NCBI GenBank assembly: GCA_014773175.1
Contig: VXCM01000691.1
Location: forward strand, 62,447-126,446
Direction of reading: 5' to 3'
Origin: Lucifuga dentata
Taxonomy: Eukaryota; Chordata; Actinopteri; Ophidiiformes; Bythitidae
DNA: 64,000 nt
The notes below the pieces were generated by a model, which was not told the DNA's origin, did not search any database, and saw only the letters and a program-made list of their open reading frames with translations. Of this stretch, positions 1 to 17,349 are shown one piece after another (within the stretch, counting starts at the first letter, position 1; each line of letters opens with the position of its first letter). A program made the translations under genes and the position numbers.

Positions 1-365
1 TCCTGCAAGTGTAATAAAATGATGTGCACACCCACATTCCACTTGTGTCTCTATCAATATTCAGAAACCAACTATGGACTCCCAAACACATTTTCAGCTT
101 TGCCCACATATGTGGAAATGACTAAGATGCAGTAAATTTAATTAATACTGCTCACCAAATCAATTTGGCTTGATCCAATTACCCAAGACAATTCCAAACA
201 AGAATAACAATGTGATTGGCTTTTTGTTTTTTTGTTTTTTACTTCTTTTTGACATATTATGCACTAAATGGATCTATTAAAAAAGTAATTGATGATTAAG
301 TGTTAGTATGAAGAATATTAATTGAAGCCCTGGTTAGTTCAATATCATATACTGTTGTAAAAGCT

Positions 366-368
<3 letters not shown>

Positions 369-420
<52 letters not shown>
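369..420 (+). repeat. (CT)26 microsatellite used as a splice polypyrimidine tract
   Basis: A pure CT dinucleotide run of 52 bases ends four bases before the slc35d1 exon that starts at 425. The acceptor is simply the repeat followed by GTAG, so the repeat supplies the whole pyrimidine tract. Confidence 0.95.
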
Positions 421-423
<3 letters not shown>

Positions 424-424
424 G

Positions 425-1110
425 GCGCTGGAGTTTGATGGATGGTCTGATCAGCTCTTTGTGGTGCAGTTCATGCTGACCTCTGTCATGGGGTAAACTG
501 TTTTGTAAATCTTTCTGTTTTTTTAAAGACATCATTTTCCTGAAGATAATGTCCCGCTGTGTTTCTACTGTGGAGTAACTCTGTGCTTCTGTGTTGACAG
601 CTTCATTTTGATGTACTCCATCGTGCTGTGCACACAACACAACTCAGCGCTCACCACCTCCATCGTGGGCTGTATTAAAGTAAGTGATTTCTAGCCACTG
701 CTGAGCTCTGCTGGTTGTTGAATTTGGTGACTTCCTTTGGTTTTTACAGCAACTCCTCCTGTGACTGTTACAGAACATTGTAGTGACGTACATTGGAATG
801 GTGTTCGGTGGAGACTATATATTCACCTGGACTAACTTTATCGGTCTAAACATAAGGTGAGAAACCAATTGAAGCTTCTGAAGAGGAGCTACTATTTTCA
901 GGTTGGCAGTAAGGTAAATTCTGGCATCTTTGTTTCCTGCAGTATTGCTGGGAGCCTGGTGTACTCTTACATCATCTTTACTCAGGAGCAATCAAGTAAG
1001 AAACTACAATTGTCCCATCAGGTGTTTTCCTTCAGTATTTTTGATTAATAATAATGTGTAATGTATAGGTTTCTGAAATGTTGACATCTAATTTAACAGA
1101 AAAGATGTAA
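425..1110 (+). CDS. slc35d1: Slc35d1, UDP-sugar transporter, C-terminal exons (partial)
   Basis: This is the 3' part of a nucleotide-sugar transporter that moves UDP-glucuronate/UDP-N-acetylgalactosamine-type substrates into the ER/Golgi lumen for glycan synthesis. Exons: 425-492, 601-679, 774-856, 943-995 and 1100-1110, with the TAA stop at 1108-1110. All phases agree and every junction is GT-AG. Visible peptides include [46 protein letters not shown] and [16 protein letters not shown], which match the last transmembrane helices of SLC35D1. SLC35D2 diverges at these sites. The protein ends about three residues after TQEQS (KKM), so it lacks the roughly 20-residue hydrophilic tail of human SLC35D1. 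The 5' exons lie outside the window. Whether this is the a or b teleost copy cannot be told. Confidence 0.93.
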
Positions 1111-1239
1111 GCCACGGAGTGCCGCCCTGACACTGAACAACTGCAAAGAGAATATATTTCGGAGTATCTGTGTACATACACACTATGTACTGTGTCCATG
1201 GATGTGTTTTTAGTCTGTGCCCTTAATGGACCATCCCAC

Positions 1240-1660
1240 TAATGGTAATTTTCCTAAACATACGACTGGTGCACTACATTTTTGAATTTTGCCAAATCCT
1301 CTATCTTTCAAAATCAAATGTTCAGATGATACATCTACAATGTTTCAGTGTTTTGCCTGTTAACTTGCATGTTTAGGCACTGTTCTCCTGGAATTATATT
1401 CCCTGGCGGAGACTTATTTTTTCCTTCTGTGCAGCTCTGTGTTGGATCAGTTAAATTAACTTCAAGAAAAAATAATAACAGCATGTTGTTCTCAGTGATG
1501 GATTACTTACGTTAAGCACATTTCAAGTCTCTACAAGTTGATTTTTATAGCGTACTGCAATGAACTGAAAGCAATGACAGTCTGAAGGTAGGAAAAATAA
1601 TTCAAAAATGTACAAGTTCAAACATGTATAGTATGACTTGGAAAATGGTTGGAAGTAATG
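1240..1660 (+). mobile_element. MITE-like repeat family A, copy 1
   Basis: Homologous along its length to the copies at 4001-4457 and 56544-56992. Shared landmarks in the same order are TCTTTCAAAATC, TTTTGCCTG-TAAC, CAGTTAAATTAAC, TGATGGATTAC, AAGTTGATTTTTA, AATGAACTGAAA and GGAAAATGG near the right end. No coding capacity is seen. The left inverted end is the most decayed of the three copies. It lies in the slc35d1 3'UTR/spacer. Confidence 0.7.
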
Positions 1661-1997
1661 CAAAAACTACCAGTATTGTCCTTTAATGTGCTCTACAAAA
1701 CAAAGAATCTTAGTTATAATGCAGTTTTTATGTAAGTTTCAAAATGTTGTCTTCAGAAATGATATTTGGTGCTGTTATGTAATGGTTTCTGAGGTAAGTT
1801 ACCTTTTATGTGTAATGCTGTTAAGATTAAGTTCCTACATTTTTATATTCAATCATATTTTTGTAAATTTTTTGTTAATAACATTATCATTGACATTTTT
1901 AATGAATTGAGGCTGTGATTTTCGTTTTTCCTTTTTTGTCTTAACTATGATACTGTCCAAAATCTCAAAATACAGCAATGCATTCATTCTTAACACA

Positions 1998-2003
1998 TTT
2001 ATT
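1998..2003 (-). terminator. mier1: Candidate mier1 polyadenylation signal
   Basis: AATAAA on the minus strand, about 1.6 kb beyond the mier1 stop. It was chosen because it is a canonical hexamer in the right strand and interval. Other sites nearer the stop cannot be excluded. Confidence 0.4.
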
Positions 2004-3600
2004 AAATATAACCACCACTATTCCATCCATAGCTAGTCTTGGAATACACTTCATTTTTATTCATGTTGTCACTTATGGAGGAAAAACTTACAAGACATCA
2101 TTTGTCAGAAACAAAGGAAAGAAAAGTCTATATTCCTGACAAACTGTTCTCTTAAATTGTGAATGTAAGTTCAAAGCTGGAGTACAAAGTAATACATTTT
2201 AGCATCAAATTGAACAGCTACTGTACCAAAAAAAAAAAAAAAAGATTTTTCAGCTCACATACGGAGGAATGGAGCGCTGCAGGAAATCCTTTACTCTGAA
2301 GCCACGTGAACCAAAGCACTTAGAATATGCAGAGTTTTAAAACATGAGGCCATGTTGGAGTTTTTACGCACAAACACCGCGAGGTTCTCAGTAACAATCA
2401 TTTCAGAACGAGCAGGTCACACAGGAATGGGACATGTTGCCAGGCAGAGGGAAAAAGAATAAAGGAATGCCTACTTGTTTATGAACATCCATCTCAGAGC
2501 AACAAAAAGCAAAACGGGAAAGACCAGAAAATACAGAGATGACAGACCATTATAAAAAAGTGTACCAACTGCTTAAGGTAAGAAATCTATACAAACTTTA
2601 CATTAAAAATCACAAACATTCTGTCTAGTAAAAACAAAGCATTGAGCAAAGCACTGACTATGAAAAATCCAAAAATACAACAATCTTCTACACGATGAGT
2701 TATAATACAACGACATCACTGATGTCAGCTGCTTTACACAAACAAACCCGGGGAGAAGGAACCCCCTCGGTTTATTTACTAGAATCAAACATGGAGCTGT
2801 GGTGGCGGCCAAAACCGGTTCAGGGTTGACGGAGTGAGAATGTGATGCTGCTGGGTTTCATCTCCGCTCCTGATCAACAAAGAGAAACATACAATCAAAG
2901 TGCAACTAAAGTGAGTTTGCCGCAGCACCAGCCTGCTTCTCCTGCTGACACTCCCTCTTTCTATTTCAGTATACAATCCTTTACAACGTGCCCCCCCTCA
3001 AATGTTCAAATGGCTTGGACAGAAAATACCCATTGTTATATTTTTTTTTCTTACAAAATATAAATATCTCTCAAGTAAAAAAATAGCACAGGCGATTACT
3101 TTTCTTTGAATACAAACAGAAAAAAAAGAAAAAATGCTTTTTCTTGGCAAAAATTTTGAGATCTGTCTCCACGAAGGGAATAAAAGATGACGGCTAGAAG
3201 AATGTGACTTGGAGGACATGATGTCTCAGTGGAGTCTGTGGCACTTTGGGATGAGCTTTGCAGGCCATCAGGATGCTGATGGGTTGGGTTTGGGTGTGGG
3301 GTGGGGAGATGGGGGTGTATGGTGCAAGGTTAGTTCCTTTACAATCTAGCCTCTGACCCGCCCTCTGATGCTGGAGAAGCAGATGTGGTGTAGTTGGTTG
3401 TGTTCTTCAAGGTGTGACTTACAGTGACCTTTGACCTTAAAGTCTGTCATTGAGTCTTTGATCTGAGGAAATTCTGTGTTTAAGGGCTGAAAGGGGGATG
3501 GTCTTCATTGGCTTCTTCCCAAACCCTTAACGGGGTATTAGCAACAAAAAATGTACCCCAAATCAGTGTGTATGAGTCACATGACTCGGCTCTGCAGCCG

Positions 3601-10900
<7,300 letters not shown>

Positions 10901-10990
10901 GTTTGCTATCCTACAGGGTCACGTAGGGGGTCAGCGAAAGATCCCGGATGTATAGCCCCGCCCACATCAGCAAAAAAATTTAAAAAAGCG
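10901..10990 (-). promoter_or_regulatory. mier1: mier1 5'UTR/promoter
   Basis: This lies immediately upstream of the MAE start codon, whose context is AACATGGCGG. The stretch is more GC-rich than its surroundings and has no TATA box, which fits a housekeeping promoter. Exact transcription start is not visible. Confidence 0.5.
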
Positions 10991-11299
10991 TTAAATCTAC
11001 ATTTCACATTCACACAAAATGGTAGTTAAATATAAAATATGTAGCAAAAGGTAACAATATATGGTATAAGTAAAAATATATATGTATATAAAATATTATC
11101 AAATACAAATAGGACATATGACCAACTGTTAATACAATCTAAACTCATTTTTAATTTTTTAAACGACATGACATAGTGTTTAATTTACAAATCCTAAAAA
11201 TCTTCACGTGATGTTTAAGAAAGCCAACATTTATTTAAATGGAATATAGCTATTATCACAACATTTTTACGGAAATATTAAAATTATTTGTTTTGGCTA

Positions 11300-11330
<31 letters not shown>

Positions 11331-12210
11331 TGGGAGTTTCATTCTTGGTAATCAACCATCCCATTATCATGATAAAATTATTTATATGTTTATTTATTTA
11401 TTTAAAAGGGACCATGATAAACATTAAATGTTGCCATTTGATGTACTGTACCAGAGTTAGCTTAGAGCTAATTTTCATCTGTAGTGATAAGATCAACATG
11501 GTGTGTGTGTAACACATTTTTGTTCCACAGTAGTAATCTTTCAATGAGTAGTCTATGTGAAAAAAAATAAAATGTTACATAGATGTCTAAGTAACATACA
11601 CAGTCATTAAAACCCTTTTATAGCAGTTTTGGTTACATCTGGCTGCATTCTGGTGTAATATGGGGGACCTAACAAATCAAAAAAGGAAATATTAAATAGC
11701 ACCTGAGTCTGACAACAAATGATATACACTGTGAAAATAGTAAGAGATGTCACTGGGGTTTCAGGCCACTGGTTGCAATAGAGAACAACCTCATATTGCA
11801 TGACTGTCATCAGATTTTATTCGGCAATATTTTGAGGGTGAAGTCAACTCTATTTCATGGCACAGTTTTGTTTGTTAATGTGCGTAAATGCAACTGTCTC
11901 TTCTGGGAAGCACTGATTTATTTGCAAGATAATGTCTACAAACTCCACTATGTTACTATGTAGAGAGCCATCGCCTCAATTTGTTGTGGGACAGATATCG
12001 CGAACACTCCATCAGGAAACACTTTGCTAAATCCATGGCAATAAAACCCTGCCATTCTCCGACATAAAACAGCAATTATATCACTTTTACATTTATGAAA
12101 ATGGAGTTAATCAGTGATTCTCCCAATGGTTCAGATTCCCACGCATATCCCAAATGGCTAGATTTGACATCTGCTGTTAGAAGGCAAATGTTGATCATCA
12201 GAGATAATTC
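10991..12210. other. mier1-insl5 intergenic spacer
   Basis: AT-rich sequence between divergent genes. It contains an (AC)n run at about 11302-11330 and no supportable coding exon. In human the ciliary gene DNAI4 (WDR78) occupies this position; no WD-repeat exon is seen here. Confidence 0.6.
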
Positions 12211-12339
12211 ACCTCGGTGTCACGGTTGACAGCACGGAGGGATTACCTGAGAAAGACCTGGAGAAGGTGTGTGANACCTCGGTGTCACGGTTGACAGCAC
12301 GGAGGGATTACCTGAGAAAGACCTGGAGAAGGTGTGTGA
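12211..12339. repeat. Exact 64-bp duplication around an N (assembly join)
   Basis: Bases 12211-12274 are repeated without change at 12276-12339, separated by the single N at 12275. The same structure recurs at three other Ns in the window, so it is best read as two contigs joined without merging their overlap. It lies in the insl5 proximal promoter, which is therefore really about 65 bp shorter. Confidence 0.9.
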
Positions 12340-12355
12340 CATCATGAAGACTCTA

Positions 12356-12363
12356 CATAAAAG
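12356..12363 (+). promoter_or_regulatory. insl5: insl5 TATA-like box
   Basis: CATAAAAG lies 86-93 bp upstream of the insl5 ATG, leaving room for a 5'UTR of about 55-65 bases. Position and sequence fit a TATA-driven peptide-hormone gene. Confidence 0.5.
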
Positions 12364-12448
12364 GCTGGGAGAGCTGTTTTCTTAGCGATTCAACAAAAGA
12401 CAGGCGTTTGCTTGGTATCTCTGTACATATATTAGCACTACTGGCCTC

Positions 12449-12862
12449 ATGAGATCCTTACTGCTGCTTGTGGTGCTGCTGTGCATGTTGTGTGTACCAC
12501 AGGTTTACACACAGGACAACACACAGACTCTTAGACTGTGTGGTCGTGCATTTCTGCGGGCTGTGGTGTACACCTGTGGAGGATCCAGGTGGAAGAGACT
12601 GATGGGACAGGAGGAGACTTTGCCAGACAGTCAGTATACAATCGCTTAAATCTGTCTTTATAACTCACATTTCCAAACCAAATTATAAAATGACAGCTTT
12701 AAGCACTGTTTTCTCTTGACAGACAGCAGGGAGTCAAACTTCCTAAGGACCAGAGATGTGATGCTAGCAACAAAACGACATCGTCAGGACCTAGTCCAGG
12801 CCCTCACTGCCGTGTGCTGTCAGCTAGGCTGTGGAACAAGTGATCTCTCCATGCTCTGCTAG
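12449..12862 (+). CDS. insl5: Insl5, insulin-like/relaxin-family peptide precursor
   Basis: A secreted two-chain peptide hormone whose expected receptor is RXFP4/RXFP3-type. Exons 12449-12629 and 12723-12862, joined in phase 1 with donor GTCAGT; the 106-residue precursor ends at TAG 12860-12862. Residues 1-21 are a hydrophobic signal peptide. The B chain holds RLCGRAFLRAVVYTCGGSRW with Cys31 and Cys43, followed by a KR cleavage pair. The C-peptide ends near TKRHR. The A chain has Cys92, Cys93, Cys97 and Cys106 (CC-x3-C-x8-C) and ends DLSMLC. The ending resembles human INSL5 (DLSALC), and synteny with mier1 and dynlt5 supports Insl5. The B chain, however, is closer to relaxin-3. The intron position in the C-peptide is the family norm. 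The a/b paralogue cannot be assigned. Confidence 0.92.
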
Positions 12863-12952
12863 AGGGTCATTATCGACCTCTCACAGGCATTCATTACTTT
12901 GAAATATAATCTTTAGAAAACCGACAAAGATTCCATTCTTCATTCTGTTTAA

Positions 12953-12958
12953 AATAAA
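12953..12958 (+). terminator. insl5: insl5 polyadenylation signal
   Basis: Canonical AATAAA 91 bp after the insl5 stop codon. Confidence 0.7.
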
Positions 12959-13063
12959 ACAAAACGTCACCATGAATTTTGACTATTAATTCTTGCTTTA
13001 TCAATGTATTGCAATTTCAGATAAAGTAAACTGTAATACCAACAATCTCTTCTGAATGGGACT

Positions 13064-13069
13064 TTTATT
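13064..13069 (-). terminator. dynlt5: dynlt5 polyadenylation signal
   Basis: AATAAA on the minus strand about 245 bp beyond the dynlt5 stop. The insl5 and dynlt5 polyadenylation signals face each other about 110 bp apart. Confidence 0.5.
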
Positions 13070-13311
13070 AGTCTCCTAAAAAGTTGCACTATCAAAAAAA
13101 AAGTACCTACTGAATATGAAGACAAATTTTAGCTTCTTATAATATTGACATGAAATCAAGCCTTTGTTTGTTGTTTACAGAGCAAAGACTCAATGAAAAA
13201 AAGGGAATATATGACGAGCAACCGTGGAAGAATTTTCTAAAGTCTTATATATTTGTCAAATTATTTTAGACTCCACAGGGTTAACATCAGTGCGCGTGCA
13301 ATGTTTGTGAT

Positions 13312-13770
13312 TCACTCAAAGTAAACGACATAGACAGTTGCCACACTAAAGAGAGATCTGTTCTTGAAACTGTAAGAGGCGAAGGTGTCATTCGCTGCAT
13401 CCCACAGACAGCGACTGCTATTCTGCATGCTCTGCCCGCTGAGCTGACCGATGTGGACCAGGACCACAATCTTATATCTGGGAATCATTAAGTCCTTCAC
13501 ACAGGATCTTATCACCTGAGAGGAGGACACAGAATCTGATCATCGAGATACCGCAGACATTAGAGTTAATAAGTTTCCGTCTTTTCATTTACATTCCTTG
13601 GAGTGCTCCATTTTATTTTATTTTATTTTTTTTACCTCACATATTGTCTTTGTCAGTTGTGGAGACCACTCTGCTTCATATTTCTCCTGCTGAAGGTAAT
13701 TGGTAAGTACATCCTTCAGTATTTCAGTGACAGCAGCAATGGGGAAACGCTTATATGGTCCTGCTCCAAA

Positions 13771-13814
<44 letters not shown>

Positions 13815-14584
13815 CAATAACTACAAATATTTGTGGCAGCTTTATCTTTTCTTCAGGTAAAATTTCATAATTTCACAATGAGGGTCTAACAGCTGCAGAC
13901 TCTTTCTGTGCTTTTTCTTTTACTTTGTCTATCCTGACTGCACAAGTGCATTGGTGTCACTTTTACACGTGTTTAAGTATTGTCGGCAATTTACAATGTG
14001 TAGAGCTGTAACCTTTTTGGAAGCATTGAGATGGAGTCAAACTCCATCAATCATGGTTAAAAAGTGAAATTTCACAATGCACTTAATATTTATAATCTGA
14101 TGATGCCGTCTGGCAAAGAGTGTTTGTAAAAGCAGTGTATTATCTCACCCATCTGGTATGTGTTCTCCAGTTTTACAGCTGGGGGAGCATTCTCCTGGAG
14201 GAGTCCTGTATCATCAATGCAGGATAAAGTACTTACGGAGCTGATAGACACAGAATAATTTATTAGAAATACTATCAGAAAAGAAATTGGCAGTTTTTTT
14301 GGGTTTTTTTATGTAGCTCACTGGATACATGCTGTGGTTAGATTCTTTTAAAATAAGTAACTAATATCAAACATGTCAGCCAAATATAGTGACAATGAAA
14401 AGTTAGTGATTTCTGGATTAATTAGTTATCAAATGTGGATGATGATAATTTTATGACAAGGACCATGACTGTTTACTCACTTCCTGAACTTGCCAAAGGT
14501 TCGGCCCATTTGGCTTCCCTCAGAGAAAACCCTGCTGGCCCTCCTCTCTCTTCTTTGCATTTTATCTTTAGCCTGATCAGACAT
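13312..14584 (-). CDS. dynlt5: Dynlt5 (Tctex1d1), Tctex1-type dynein light chain
   Basis: A small Tctex1-fold protein of the dynein light-chain family, expected in cytoplasmic or ciliary dynein complexes. Coding exons (minus): 14481-14584, 14149-14240, 13636-13760, 13312-13515. They total 525 nt (174 aa), against about 179 in human. The start MSDQAKDK resembles the human MSDNAKGR start. Exon 3 begins at 14240 because only that acceptor joins exon 2 in phase and yields SVSTLSCIDD, like human SMSTVSYMEE. The Tctex1 domain runs from about residue 65 (ENTYQMGPYKRFP) through VKDLMIPRYKIVVLVHIGQ and SRCLWD to the ending VYVVYFE. A non-coding first exon probably ends at 14881 (CAG before GTAAAA). 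The exon 4 acceptor sits 14 nt from an (AC)n repeat at 13775-13809. Confidence 0.93.
13775..13809. repeat. (AC)n microsatellite upstream of dynlt5 exon 4 acceptor
   Basis: A dinucleotide run that reads (GT)n on the coding strand and ends 14 nt before the acceptor at 13761-13762. Confidence 0.9.
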
Positions 14585-14880
14585 GGCAGCTTCTCCTCCT
14601 GCTAGCGCGTCTGAAATCCTATCACAAATGGCAAGAATCAATTTTAAAAAATAGTCTACATTGTCACGGGGAGCTTTTGAGGATGGAAATGGATGAATAC
14701 AGTGAAGAAAATGACCCAAACTTAGCTAGCTTTCGCGAATAATTTAATATATTATATATTTAATATATTTATATTTACTTTTGGGGTTTTTCTATGATAA
14801 TGACGACACCATTCGCACCTTTCTGTCGTGTTGATGGGGTCATAGAGAAATAATCGTGAATGAAATCAGACATGTTTTAC

Positions 14881-14945
14881 CTGTTTCAGGACCTCTTCAC
14901 ACAAAAACAGCGCCGTAAAGAGTTTCGTGTTGTCCGGGCAACCTT
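14881..14945 (-). other. dynlt5: Probable dynlt5 non-coding exon 1 and start region
   Basis: A strong donor (CAG before GTAAAA) ends at 14881, and an acceptor (GATTTCAG, about 14611-14618) precedes the coding exon. The upstream end is not defined. Confidence 0.45.
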
Positions 14946-15111
14946 AGTCAGTCGGGGGGGCGGGGCTTCCAGGGATGAGGAAGAAGCATTTAATGGTACT
15001 ATGTGGAGGAAAGTACAAAATGTAGGAATATGGAGCTATTTTTGAACGTTCGCCTGTTGGTAGACAAAGATAGACAATAGAGAGAGAAATGTCTCATATT
15101 ATTTCCTCTTC

Positions 15112-17349
15112 TTTATTACCAAGTAAAACAGGTATTACATTATATTGATTTTTTTTTTTTTTTTAATATATTTACTCTCAAAATCTTTGGATGGGAAAAT
15201 TTACATGAAATGTTTGCATATTCTATGTGTGTAATGCAGTGAAATGTATACAGCCAAAAAGGTATTAAAAAACTAAAAACTTACAAACTCACTTAGAGGA
15301 CTGTATGCTCACATATAAGGCAAACAGAAACATAAGCATTATTAACAGAAACCACCTCTGATGCTGCTGATTTTACTTAACGGAAAGAACAGAATGAACT
15401 TGTTTAAATTTGTATTTTTTCTTTTTTTTTTTCAACAAAATCTTTCACCCAGGCCAAAACTGCAAGTAAAGTCAACACATTCAAATACATGATGGTCAAA
15501 CACAATGTTAATTAAATATGATATAAAGTAAGATGTTTTTTTATGCAATTCAAACCAGAGACATCAAAATACATACGATGGAGTTCCAATATTAATGAAC
15601 ATGCCAAACATATTGACAATGAGTTCTCTTGTGCAATAACAGAAACATAGAGTGGAGTGAAGGCAAAATTCTCCTTCCATAGCAGAGTAATGCAACAACA
15701 CACGTATCGTGACCTTATTAAAACTTATATTGCATTGATAAGACCAGTGGTGGAATAATGCAGATTTATGCAGATTTCATGCTTTACCATTTGTGGCGTT
15801 ATTCATCAACAGTAACAGTTTTTTGTACAAGAAACCCACATGTAAAAGATGAAGAGAGATCGTGTAAACATAAAGCATTATGAGTGTCGACAGTGATCAA
15901 CCAAGAGACATTCACAGACATGTCATACGCCCAGAGAAATATTTGAAACATAGTTGTTTTTTATGTACACTTTTTACACTTATTTTTTTTAAATATTGCT
16001 ATTAGAAAATGATAAAACACCTATTTACTCCACATGGTGGATAAACATGAAAATAAATCTACGACAGGGACGTGTATAGTGCTGTATTCTTGATAGACAT
16101 TTCTCTTCATTACTCTGTGACGTCCACCATAATAACTGTCAAGACCTTTATCCAATATCATGAACAAATTATCAAGCATCATCCAAGGCAACTCTTAAGA
16201 ATCGTCAGGCCAGTTCACCCTGGCTGGATTTCTTCTGAACCTTAAAGCTGTTTGCTTTTCACCATCATATGGCACATAGATCTGACTCTGCATGCATTGA
16301 GCATCTTAAGGCCCTTTCACACATATATTCCACAAATTTAATGGAATAAATTACTGTTCCAACAAAAGTATCCCTTGTTATTGTAACACAATTTGCCCTT
16401 TTTGCACACCACTACCACTAAACTCCTCTGTTGCTGGACATTAGAAGTGTCCTGGTACTGTACGTGGTCGTAGCAGTAATATAATGCATTTACCCACAAA
16501 ATCTGCCAGTATGCAACTTTACAGTAATAATATTGCTCTATCTTGAGCAGTCAATTGCTTTATCTGACCGTTTCAGCCTCACATGACCCCTTAATGCCTA
16601 AACGCCAATAAATTAATGGCTAAGGCTGCATTTGTAGAAGCACCTTTAGACTAAAAGATGATGCAAGTCCAGTGCTGTGGGTCATTATAAACTGACCAGT
16701 CACTTTTAATCAGAAAATAAACTGGAAAATGCATTAATTGTTCTGATAAAGGATTATCCCGGTCACACATGGTGAAACACTCAGATTTAAGGTGGCAGTG
16801 TAAATCAGATATTACCAAGTAATCTATTATTTAGTGAATTTATTGGAATTTAACTGTGACGCATCCCTGCACTACACACTTTCCATTCTTTTCCACCATC
16901 TTTCAGTCTGTTTTAATATAATATAATCTATTCACATTATCTTGTACAGTGCATTTGCCATGAAAACAGTTAAGAAAATGAAATGGATAAGGCTGGATCA
17001 CTTTATGAATCCACAATGTGTAAGTTAACAAGAACAAATATGTAGGATTTTCCAATATTTTACTCAACATAAGCTCGTAAGTGTTCCAAGTGCACAAAAA
17101 CTAATGATTTGTATTTGTTGCATAAACTCAGCAGCAATCAGTCAAACTGAATATGGACTGTTATATGGTCAATTAATATCTAAGTGTGTCTATATGTGTG
17201 GTATGTTCTGTTGTTCTGTTACATCTCAACCATTAATCCTTTGCTGCTAAAGATAAAGTTTCATATGAGCTAAACATGAGATGGGGTTCGTTGTCATCTT
17301 CACAGTCTAAAGCCGTTGATTCTCTTTCTTTCGTTCACAAAGAAGTCCA
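15112..17349 (-). other. sgip1: Putative sgip1 3'UTR
   Basis: About 2.2 kb of AT-rich sequence follow the sgip1 stop (17350-17352). A minus-strand AATAAA at 15112-15117 is the candidate end, only about 170 bp from the dynlt5 start region. No coding exon is seen. Several T- and A-rich runs are present. Confidence 0.45.

Larger units (their letters stand above)
1111..3600. other. Convergent 3'UTR region of slc35d1 (+) and mier1 (-)
   Basis: This stretch lies between the stop codons of two convergent genes. It has no convincing coding exon and holds one MITE-like repeat (about 1240-1660). A minus-strand AATAAA (1998-2003) would give mier1 a 3'UTR of about 1.6 kb. An ATTAAA variant on the plus strand at 2001-2006 could serve slc35d1, in which case the two transcripts would meet or overlap at their tails. 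A poly(A) run lies at about 2228-2243. Confidence 0.55.

Noticed and set aside
14206..14207. Acceptor GATACAG with an internal GTAAGT donor in dynlt5 exon 3
   Set aside because: Using it makes exon 3 out of phase with exon 2, and the implied intron would be only 31 nt. The acceptor at 14241-14242 gives an in-phase exon matching human DYNLT5.
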